Origin: Hirsutella rhossiliensis
Taxonomy: Eukaryota; Ascomycota; Sordariomycetes; Hypocreales; Ophiocordycipitaceae
Assembly (NCBI RefSeq): GCF_020360975.1
Contig: NW_025408688.1
Coordinates: 434,001 to 498,000 of the forward strand
Reading direction: 5' to 3'
Length of the DNA stretch: 64,000 bases
Part shown: positions 21,009 to 30,877 of the stretch, piece after piece
Layout of the letters: each line of letters opens with the position of its first letter
Numbering within the stretch: the stretch's first letter is position 1
Program-made: the position numbers and the translations under genes
The notes under the pieces: generated by a model
Databases searched by the model: none
Told to the model about the DNA's origin: nothing
Seen by the model: the letters and a program-made list of their open reading frames with translations, nothing else

Positions 21009-23867
21009 ATTGCCTTGGTTTATTCAGAGATATCGTTCTCAAGCAGAAATTCAATGTCACTGATTTTTGGAACAGGTATGAGTGGCAGGGTCGTGGAAGT
21101 AGCCATTGCCACGGCCTATACTGGATGGATGGTGCCCCCAGTGTTGACTTGGAAAGGGAGCATGTGCGCAAAGAGTTCGCCCGCGCCTGGAGTTTCCACG
21201 TCACAGCATTCAATCCTGAGCCAGCCCGAGTCCAACAGCAAGGAGAGGGTAATCCCTTGGCTGTGAATCCGGTGCAGCATCCCTTGACGTTCCAATGGCT
21301 CTCACAAATTCTGAATCGCTGCCAACGCCACCATTGCAGTGAGACATACTGCCTACGAAAGAAGAAGGGTTCAGACGAGATTTCTTGCCGCTTTTTCTTC
21401 CCCCGGGATGCGAGAGATACGGCTGACGTTGTTCGACGCCAAGGACACTCCTATTTCTCCTTCGAGGCGGCCAGGAATGACAGCCTTATGAACCACTACA
21501 ACCGGTGTCTCAGTCTTGGCTGGTTAGCCAACATTGATATCTCCCCCTGCACCAGCCTTCAAGCCGTCATTAATTACGCAGCCAAGTATTGCAGTAAGAT
21601 GGAGAAGCGGACCGACAGTTATGCAAGCCTGGGGCAGCAAATCTTGCCCTATGTCTCCCACCAGAATCCACTTCTTTCTTTTGCCTCGCGTCTAATGAAC
21701 AAGCTGCTTGCTGAGAGGGACTTCTCGGGCCAAGAGATCTGCCATGTGTTACTCAACTGCGAGCTCCAGGAAGGTACCCGTGTTGTAAGAGCCGTCGATT
21801 GCCGTCCCTACGAGCAACAGGGCCGGTCGCTTCGCCTCCAGGGTGATCATGATGACGACGCTGAGGTCGTTGGGATATATGAGAAGTATCTTTCTCGCCC
21901 TGCCCTTCACGAAGAACTCACTTACCTTGACTTCCTAGCCAACTGGAATACAAGCAAGAGGGATGGGAGAAAGTGGACACGTTGGAGTCGTCAAGCTAAG
22001 CCTCGAGTGCTATACTACTTTCCGCGGTACAAGTCGAATCCGCAGCATCACCAATACGATGATTTTTGTCGGGTAAAGCTAATGCTTGCTCACCCTCATT
22101 GCGATCCCGTCGAACTACGCAAGATCAACGGTGTAGAGTATGACTCGTATGCATCTGCCGCCGAATTCTGTTTTGCGAACCACCAGCACCCTGATGATTA
22201 CTATGGCACACCTAATGCCGAAGACCGTCGACCGGATCCGGATGAGTTCGAGGAAGAATTTCACGAGCCTGACCTTCTGGAGGAGGACTGGCTTGAGCTT
22301 GCCCGCCAGCTTCCCGACTGCCCACCAAGCCAAGAGATGGTAGATCTCCTGGGTAGACGGGATATCGATATCCAATACGATTGGACACCCCACGTCGGTC
22401 GCTACGCTGATCCAGGGATCGTTCAGGGCGATTATTGGCGCCAGCGCATTGCGCAGAATCCTCTCTATATGGATGTTGAAGACCTGCCTTCAGAGGCCCG
22501 CGATACGCTCAACGCAGAGCAGCGGATAGTTTACGATACAATAGTCGGACACTTCCAATGCGAGAGCGAGGAGCAGATTCTACTCCATGTTGACGGTGGT
22601 GGCGGGACGGGCAAGTCCTATCTGATCAAAGTCCTATCTTCACATCTTCAGAAGCTTGCCAGGAACCGGCCCAGTCCAATCTGGAGAGCTGCGCCCACTG
22701 GGGTTGCAAGGAACCAGATAATGGGGACAACACTACACTCTCTGCTCCGGCTACCTGTTGATAGGGCGTTTACAGAGCTCTCCCCAGCAGATGCTAATGC
22801 TCTTCAGAAGAAGCTACGGGACGTTAGGTATCTCGTGATTGATGAGAAAAGCATGCTAGGTCTGCGTCAACTTTCGTGGATCGACAAACGCCTCCGCCAA
22901 GTCTTTCCTGCTAGAGCAGCCGAATTCTTTGGCGGCATAAGCATCATCCTCGTTGGTGACTTCTTCCAGCTCCCGCCGATTGCGAACAAACCCTCTACTT
23001 TGATGGACCACTCAAAGACCTGCACGAGGTCTCTGGCCAGATCGCATATAGGGCGTTTAACCACACTGTCTTCTTGCAAAGGTCCAGCGGCAACAGGGCG
23101 ACGACCAGGCTAGCTTTCGTCTTGCACTTGACGAATTACGTGGCCTAAAGCTATCCATAGAGTCATGGAAACTTCTGAGCCAGCGTGTGCAGGCCAAGCT
23201 AGGCCAGCGAGACGTAGATTCGTTTGATGCTGCTCTTCGTATCTATAGCAAGAAAGCTCGTGTTAGCGAGTACAACTACGAGCATCTCGTCCGTCTCAAG
23301 CGTCCAGCAATCCAAGTCATGGCGAAGAACATTGGTAACGGTGCTGACAAGGCAACGTCGGAACAAGCTGGCAACCTGGCTGGCCAGTTTCCGGTATGTA
23401 TTGGTGCTCGTCTCATGCTAACCCAGAACATCTGGCATCCAACAGGCCTAGTCAATGGGGCCCAAGGGACAGTATATGACATCGGTTGGGCGCCTGGCGC
23501 TGATACGCACCGTGACCCGCCATGTGTCATTATGATGGTGATGGATAAGTATACCGGGCCATCGTATCTAACCACGGATGATGGGCGCGAGGTAGTACCC
23601 ATACTCCCAGTGAAGCGAGACTTCTTTCTTGGGGCGTCCGCCAGTACCCGAACGCAGTTCCCACTCATGGCATCATATGCCATCACGGTTCATAAGTCAC
23701 AGAGCATCACAGTTGACAAAATGGTGACCGATCTGTCTGAACGTTACTTCCAGACTGGGCTTAGCTACGTTGCAGTCTCCAGGGTCAAGACATTGGAGGG
23801 CCTAATGATCGATACGCCTTTTGAACGGGCATCTCTCCACTATGAGAAGCTACCTGATGGCAAGTAG
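20978..23867 (+). pseudogene. Helitron Rep-helicase, N-terminus missing, frameshifted
   Basis: This is the rolling-circle transposase of a Helitron. The HUH nuclease motif reads GRGSSHCHGLYWM (about 21095) and the two catalytic tyrosines lie in NYAAKYCSKMEK (about 21575). The PIF1-like helicase follows: Walker A GGGGTGKSYLIKVL (about 22590), Walker B YLVIDEKSMLGLRQL (about 22830), IILVGDFFQLPPI (about 22945). After frame changes at about 23000-23180 come GLVNGAQGTVYDIGW and YAITVHKSQSITVDKMVTD (to 23867). The usual N-terminal domain is absent: homology starts at about 21020, next to the MULE end. The helicase part matches the fragment at 1-862, and the Rep part matches 52840-53420. Confidence 0.9.
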
Positions 23868-24173
23868 AGCTCCATCATGTTATTCTTGCTTGAGGCTCTA
23901 TAAGCCCTAACAGATTAGCAGGTGTTCTGATGAAAGTTCGCGACGAGCATCGGCGCAAACAACAACTTCGCCAACCACTGTTCCAACCTCGCTTTTCTTG
24001 ATGACGTCGCTATAGTGCACGGAGAGGGCCAAAGCTCGTCATTGTCATGCACAAACCGCTTCATGGTGCGCCAGCGCATAGCCAGACCCAGAGGTACGAG
24101 CATCATGTCATAGAGATACATCCTTCGGACTGTATTACACCCTCCCCACCTCCGGTGAGGGTGTCAGCATATT
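23868..24173. other. Spacer with a perfect 8-bp-stem hairpin
   Basis: This is non-coding between Helitron and MULE fragment. At about 24129-24156, ACACCCTC and GAGGGTGT form a perfect 8-bp stem with a loop of about 12 nt. Helitron 3' ends carry a short GC-rich hairpin, so this is a candidate terminus, but no CTRR follows at the expected distance. Confidence 0.4.
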
Positions 24174-24867
24174 TTACGTATTGTCAAGGCCAAGGACCTC
24201 TGGGAACTCCTTCCACATTCTCTCGCACCAAGGATAGGTCCAAACGACGGCGCAACCCCGATTTTCGTCGTCGAATTTGATACGATGCTTGATATCGTCT
24301 TGTTGGAGTATTCTCACGAACGCCTGAGTAGCGGTTAGGCCGTTAAGTAGCTCCTGTCTAATCCTCTGGCGATCATTATAGATATCCTTCTTCCGGAAGA
24401 ATCTATGCTCGGGGTCGGTCTTCCTTATAAGACGAGACATCTCGCGAGCCCTAATAGAGATCTCGTCGGTAAGATCTCTTTCCTTGACTTGTTGGGCTGC
24501 GGTACGGCGGCGATAGATATTATGGGCAGATAGATCGAGAGACTGCCCGTGATTATGACGACCTTCAGCTACTTTGTATGTCCACTTCCAGTTAGAAGAC
24601 TTCGTGGCTGAGACCGTAATCTTTACGGGGCAATCGAGCTTTTGGGTTGCTGTTTTGCGGACTCCAGCGCTTTGCGACGTGCGCCGAGGGCCTCGATCGC
24701 AGATAAAGATGTAATGGCTTGGCTGGGCTTCGCCGTTAATCTCACGCTTATAAGAGGACGAAGCCTTAACAAGAGCGACACCGTTCTTGATATGGAAGTC
24801 GCGGAGGAAGGCGTCGACCTCTTTAAAGGAGTCGAATTGAGGCGATGGGGGGAGGAACGGGATATCA

Positions 24868-24906
<39 letters not shown>

Positions 24907-25109
24907 TCGTCATCGTCGATAGAGGCAGCATTGGCATTAGGGGCAGCGGCGGCGGCGGCGGCAGCAAGGGCAACAGAATTGGCAGCAGCAGCAGCAGAAA
25001 CAGCATTGGCAGCAGCGGCGGCGGCAGCAGCAGCGGCAGCATTGGCGGCGGCAGCGGTAGCAGCAGCATTGACAGCAGGGGTAGCAGCAATAGCATTGAG
25101 AGAATCCAT
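24174..25109 (-). pseudogene. MULE transposase N-terminal fragment with poly-Ala/poly-Asp leader
   Basis: The frame starts at ATG 25109 on the minus strand. The first 80 residues are low complexity: an Ala/Asn tract, then about 18 consecutive Asp encoded by GAC/GAT triplets (24865-24920). A FAR1-type domain follows (FICDRGPRR, KLDCPVKITVSATKSSNWKW, EGRHNHGQSLDLSAHN), then the MULE linker (WTYPWCERMWKEFPEVLGLD). The frame stops exactly where the DDE core should start, at the first catalytic Asp (LGLDNT, then TAA), and beyond it the sequence is no longer MULE-like. It is therefore a truncated piece. Layout matches the MULE at 18409-20672 but the N-terminus is unrelated in composition. A candidate outer end lies at 25655-25707. 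Confidence 0.85.
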
Positions 25110-25787
25110 CTTAGATACAAGTGTGTTGCGTTGGTGATGTGTGCGTTGGTGATAACCTCAAAATCTCATACGAAGGGAAAATTCGTTACAACCTCACAGC
25201 CTCGCAATGCGCCGGCGCGAGTGCGTTGCTCCGGGTCCGCCTTGCGCCATGCGCGCGTAAGAAAATTTGGTGGTTGGTCCTGGCGCAAAAAAAAAAATGG
25301 GACTCCCCGTGCAAATAGCAATCCTCATTATTATATGGTGCCTTCTGCCGAAAGCGCCGTCTTACTGTAGTGACTTACGCTGAGTCCCTAGGTACCCAGG
25401 GATACACATGCAATTCGGGTGGCGGGGCTTGGGGCCGTCTAGCCCGGCCATAAGGTGGGGATGTCGTGCAATTAGAGAAAAGTGGGCGTGCAAATAGCAC
25501 TATCTCTAGTGCCGGGCCACTAGGGGCGTCGTACAGGAACTGAACATTTAGCGGCGGGTGGCCTGCGGTATGTGATTGGCTAGGTCTCGTATCCAGACAC
25601 CACCCCGGCCATGCTCACGGACCGGACGGCATAATATCTAGGCCAATCAACATCCACGGCCCGTGTAAGGGCGGCCCGGGTATCAAAATGGTTCGGCCGG
25701 TATGTATATATATATGTATATACATTGCCCTGGCTAGATACTTTACCTGCCTAGTAGGTTCCCGCCTTATTCTCGATTCCTGAGTTC
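25110..25787. other. Upstream region of MULE fragment and NRPS gene
   Basis: No gene is seen. It holds an A-run (about 25288-25298), the 53-nt-motif relative at 25655-25707 (GCCCGTGTAAGG, GGTTCGGCCGGTATGT), and a TATGTATATATATATG stretch at about 25702-25725, roughly 65-85 nt before the NRPS ATG, which could serve as a TATA region. Confidence 0.5.
25655..25707 (+). repeat. Diverged copy C of the 53-nt candidate MULE terminal motif
   Basis: The pattern CGGCCCGTGTAAGG...GTATCAAAATGGTTCGG follows the same layout as copies A and B (GCCCGTGTAAGG...GTAGTAAAGTGGTTGGG). It has the orientation expected for the outer end of the minus-strand MULE fragment. Confidence 0.4.
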
Positions 25788-28700
25788 ATGATGCGTGCCT
25801 ACGTATTCCCTGGTCAGTCAGCAACGCTGCAAACCATATCCCCAGCGCCCCTTGATAAACAACAGTCGATCACGCGCATGTTTGACGACGCAAGGGACAT
25901 ATCTTCAATGTCGATTTCACTAAAATTGACACCCATGATGAACAATGGATTCGTTCCAGCGATACTGCCCTCACACAGCCGCTCGCTTTCCTGGCGAGCA
26001 TGACGGCCTATCTACGATATCCTCCCAAACCAGCACCGACTCTAATGACCGGTCATTCCCTCGGGGAAATTACCGCTCTCGCTGCTTCAGGCGCCGTGAC
26101 TATCAAGGCCGCGCTAGAGCTGATCAAAGTCCGCAGTATGGCCATGCAGGATGCATGTGCAGAGCAAAATGGTGGAATGGTAGCTATCATGGGGCTGGAG
26201 CAGCAGCAGGTTCAGTCGGCTTGTGATTCATGGAACGCGCGAAACGAGCATACTGGGGGCTTGATCATCTCCCATTTCAATAGCCCTGGCCAGTTCGTCA
26301 TCAGTGGCAGCGAGGAGGCCCGTAAGCGACGCCCGTTCTCCATCTTTTTCCTCTTGGGCCCAGTGTTTACCCATGCATGAATACCTTGCGACAGAAAACT
26401 GCTGACTTTGAACTTTGCAGTGGAATATGCGTGTGCACGCTTGATATCTGCTGGACGAATCGTGAAACTCGCTTCTCCGGGCGCCTTCCACTCTGCCTAC
26501 ATGTCCAAGGCCAACGACAAGTTCAAGCTTTGTGTTCTTGCCGTCAAAATCCAACCACCAAGCTGTCCTATCTATCAAAATGCAACTGCTCGTGGTAGCA
26601 CGGATCCGGCAGAGATACGAGAACAGTTGCTGCATCATATGGTCTCCCCTGTCCGGTGGACAGAGACCATTAGGAACATGGCCAATGACGGGGCGAACGA
26701 GTTCATTCTGGTTGGAACGGGAGGCGGTTTGCAGAAACTAATCAAACAAATCGACCCTCGAATCAGTGTCTCGGTATCAAAGACGGAGCGATCCTTGTCA
26801 ATGCATCGACTAGTTGACATGAATTCTCTTTGCAATGGCCAACGAGTAGGGCCCCAGACTCCTTCCGAGCTCCACCTGGCCGAACTGTGGGCCCATATAC
26901 TCTGTGTGGACCCGAGAGCCATCAGTGCGCGCGATAGCTTCTATCAGCTTGGCGGCGACTCGATTGCGGCCATGCGAATGGTTTCATTAGTCAAAAGCCG
27001 AGGGTTCGTTATATCAGCTCTGGACGTCATGAAAAACCCAGTCTTGCGTGACCAAGCTGCTATGATGAGGGAGTTGAATCAAGTCCGCGATGGAGAAAAT
27101 GATGAGGACCCTTACGTTCCGTTCTCGCTGCTGCCTTTCAACGCATCGGATGTCGACACGACGATAGTGCAGGCAGCTGAAGCGTGTGGCGTGGACGTGG
27201 ACCAGATTCAGGACATCTATCCCTGCACGCCTCTTCAGCAAGTGCTCATGGCAGCCACGGTCCAAGATCCCAGCAAATACATAGCAAGGTTGGTTTATGA
27301 AGTTGGCGACACGATGCAGAGCTCCTTGTTACTTCGAGCCTTTGAAGTTACCTGCCTGCGGATAGATATTCTGCGTACCCGCATCGTCGACACCTTGAAA
27401 GCGGAACTTGTCCAAGTCGTCTTGACAGAGACGGGCTCAATCACAGAATGGCAGCATCTAGAAGACTACCGTGCTTCGCACAAGCCGATCCTGGGCCTAG
27501 GTACTGCCCTCGTGAGAGCTGACCTGGTACAAATCTTCTCAGATTCACGAAGCCGTCGACTTTTTATTCTCTCCGCGCATCACGCCGTCTACGATGCTTG
27601 GTCTTTATCTCTCATCCTTGACCAACTCTCTTCCGTCTACCGTGCGTCTTCACCCCCACCGGCAGTCGCTTTCAGTCAGTTCGCAAAGTACGTGAGGAAG
27701 AATCTGGACGCCGAATCGGCCCGTGAGTTCTGGCAGGAAACGCTGCAAAATACGGAGGCCACAGCGTTCCCCAGCGTCCCAAAGGCTTCCTACAGTCCTT
27801 CGAACCAGCAGACGTTCAACCACCGCATCGCCGACGTCGCATGTCCCCCGGGAGGAGACATTATGTTATCGACCGTGTTGACCACGTCTTGGGCCACAGT
27901 TGCCTCGCGCTACTCGGACTCGGACCAGGTTGTCTTCGGCATGGTCAGTAGTGGACGTCAAGCCGCAATGCCAGGCATAGAAAGCGTCCTCGGACCAACC
28001 ATCGCCACTGTACCTGTTCGTGTGCACGTGCCGGTTACAGAAGCCCTCTCGAGCGTGTTGCGGAGGGTCCAGGCAACTTGTCTGGCAATGATCCCTTTTG
28101 AGCAGACGGGAATCCAAAATATCAGAAACTACAGTCCGGGGCTGGAACGTACTTGCCACTTTCAGACACTGTTGGTCCTACACCCACCCCAGAAAGCCAA
28201 CAATCATGATGGGCATGATGGGCATGATGGCCCGCTCCTGGTGCGGGCCAAAAGGGAAGACAGCCTCATCAAAAGCCTCACCCATGCGACAGATGACTTC
28301 GGAACCCAAGCCTTGTCCATTCAGATCTTCCTACAAGAAACAGGCTGCGTGCTTGAGATAACGCATGATCCAAGCGTACTCAACGGCCACTCCGCCAGGC
28401 GGCTCGCGAGACAGTTTGAAGCAGTTGTACACCAAATAATTTCATCGCTGAGGGCCAAGGCTAGTCACGAACTTCCCATGGGACGACTCTCTCTCGGCAA
28501 CGACAGGGATACCTGCCAGATCTGGCAGTGGAATGCTGTGGCACCAACTTTGATCAAAGGCTGTGTGCACGACATGGTCACCGAAGCCGCCGCCAAGTAT
28601 CCCCATAAGGCAGCTCTGTGCTCTTGGGAGGGGGAATTGACTCACCGGCAACTCGACAACATGTCGACGCGACTGGCCCACCACTTGGTACATCTCGGTC

Positions 28701-30647
28701 TGAGACCTGGAGCCATCGTTCCGCTGTGCTTCGAGAAGTCCATCTGGACCGGGGTCGCCATAATGGGAGTCATGAAGGCTGGTGCTGCATCAGTGGCCAT
28801 GGACGTTGGCCAGCCCGTACAACGGCTGCGACAGATTGTCAACAAGGTTGATCCGCGGCTCGTTCTGTGCTCGGCAAACGCAACAGACCTCGCGGTAGGG
28901 CTTATTGAGACTTCCTCTTCTCGTCAGGCTCTGTCCGTCTCGGCCGATCTACTGATAACGCTGAGCTCGATCCCGCTCGCGTCACCATCGCAATTGCCCA
29001 GGTATGCCGCTCCACAGCTCTTTGGTTCCCTTTTCGTGGTCTGGTTTCGTAGGAAAGCTGCTTAATGTCATTGCAGTATCGATCCTTCGAGCCCCCTGTA
29101 CGTCGTGTTTACCTCAGGCAGCACAGGCGTACCAAAGGGGGCTGTCATCTCGCATGAGAATTTCTGCAGCGCCATTTATTACCAGCGGGAGGCCATGCGG
29201 TACGGTCCAGGCTCGCGAGTTTTTGACTTCGTCTCTTACTCCTTTGACGTGACATGGCCCAATATCCTGCAGACGCTTACGGCAGGGGGCTGCGTTTGCG
29301 TGCCTTCTGAGGACGAACGAAAGAATGACATCTCGGCAGCAATCAGGCGGCTGGGTGCTACCGCCATTCACGTGCCCCCCTCCGTTGCCAGGCTGATCGA
29401 CCCGGCAGAAGCCCCGGCTATCGAGCTCGTCGTCCTGGGTGGCGAGCCTGTGGCCCTGTCTGACGTGACGCGGTGGGGTACTGGAGTTGAGGTTGTACAG
29501 GTGGTACGCTTCTCTGAGAGTTCTCTTGTTGTCTTCGGCCTCGTATTTTGTTACTGACTTCCCAACCGTACAGTACGGTCCTGCAGAATGCACACCACCA
29601 GTCATGGTGTCGTATAACGTTTCGAGTGGGGACTCTATGAAGAACATTGGTCGCGGCTGCGGCGTCGTGCCCTGGATCGTCGACGTCAGCGACTGCCAGA
29701 AGCTCGCCCCTATAGGTGTAATGGGCGAGCTCGTTCTCGAGGGGCCCTTGGTCGGGTTAGGCTATCTTGGAGAGCCAGAAAAGACGGCAGTGGCATTCCT
29801 GCAGGATCCGGTCTGGCTTGTCCGCGGGTGCCCTGGCCGGCCGGGGAGACCAGGCCGCGTCTACCGAACAGGAGACCTGGCAAAGTATGACGCAGACGGT
29901 TCCATTATGTTCATCGGCCGGAAAGACGCCCAGGTCAAAGTCCATGGCCAGCGTATCGAGCTGGGCGAAGTCGAGGTCCACGTGGAGAAGATCCTTCAAG
30001 GCCAGCCCTGCCAGATAGACGTCATGGTGGATGCAGTGACACCAAAGAACAGCACAACTGCCATGCTCGTCGCCTTTATGGTAGTCGGCAGCGGAGCTTC
30101 CTCCCTTGACGACAGAGGAGGAAGCCATACGGCGGCTTCGCTCCGCGACATCAGTATGCTCCTCAAGCAGGGACTTTTGGAAATGCTACCAGTGTATATG
30201 GTGCCGACTGCGTACATCCCCATCGAGAAGATGCCAGTTACGGGGACAGGCAAGAAAGACCGCCGACGACTACGCGAGATTGGAGCCAGTATGACGCTTG
30301 AAGAGCTCACTTCGTACAATCCTGACCGGCAAGAGAAACGCCAGCCAGAGACCAAATGGGAACGCCGGCTTCTACTGATGGCTTCCAAGATCCTTGGCAC
30401 TAGAACCGATAGTATTGGTGCCGACGACAGCTTCATTCAGATTGGTGGTGATTCCATCGCTGCCATGAGACTGGTGGCACTGGCCCGGAACCAGTACAGG
30501 GCAACTCTCACCGTGAACGAAATCTTCAAGCATCCTCGGTTCAGTGTCCTGGCGCAGCTAGTAGAAAGTCGAATTGCCAGCAGCACAGAGGACATGGCGG
30601 CGATGAGCGGCATGATTCAACCAGGGTCAGATATTTTACGAATCTAA
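25788..30647 (+). CDS. AT-T-C-A-T nonribosomal peptide synthetase-like megasynthase
   Basis: Four exons are supported. Introns lie at 26322-26420 (GTAAGC...TTTGCAG), 29002-29076 (GTATGC...TTGCAG) and 29501-29573 (GTGGTA...TACAG), and each restores the frame. Domain order: an acyltransferase of the free-standing FabD/trans-AT type (MRAYVFPGQS at the N-terminus, active-site Ser in GHSLGEITALAASG, His in SPGAFHSAYM); carrier T1 (FYQLGGDSIAAMRM, Ser near 26960); a condensation domain (YPCTPLQQ, then HHAVYDAWS); an adenylation domain (FTSGSTGVPKGAV, YGPAE, YRTGDLAKY, Lys in PVTGTGKKDRRR); carrier T2 (IQIGGDSIAAMRL, near 30450). No ketosynthase, thioesterase or reductase is seen. Inference: AT loads an acyl unit on T1 and C joins it to the amino acid chosen by A. 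Near 25900 the AT frame shifts by one base with no splice site, so the N-terminus may be broken or misread. The end abuts a repeat and may be truncated. Confidence 0.85.
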
Positions 30648-30735
30648 TCGAATCGAACACTTAACTCGGCCTCCGTATATTCGGATCGAATGGACTGCAT
30701 CATTCTTGGGGTTTCGTAGATTCGATCGAATTTAT
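30637..30735. repeat. ATCGAAT-rich repeat (copy 1)
   Basis: Words such as AATCGAATCGAAC, GGATCGAATGG and AGATTCGATCGAATTT cluster here. The left edge, TTTTACGAATCTAATCGAAT, resembles the left edge of the larger array at 55165 (TCTTACGAACGGGAATCGAA). It begins inside the last codons of the NRPS frame. Confidence 0.6.
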
Positions 30736-30877
30736 GACTAATCCCGGTGAAGGTAGCACCTCGTGACTTCAGATGAGACGGGATCGATAGTCGCCATACT
30801 AAAGTCGGGGGACTTTATTCCGGGGAAGTCATAAAGTAATAAGACTTTGGAGAATACCTTTGCTCGACTATGTAGTA

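Noticed and set aside
24623..25370. Leu/Pro- and Gly/Ser-rich frames opposite or alongside the MULE leader
   Set aside because: Alternative-frame readings of the triplet repeats, not genes.
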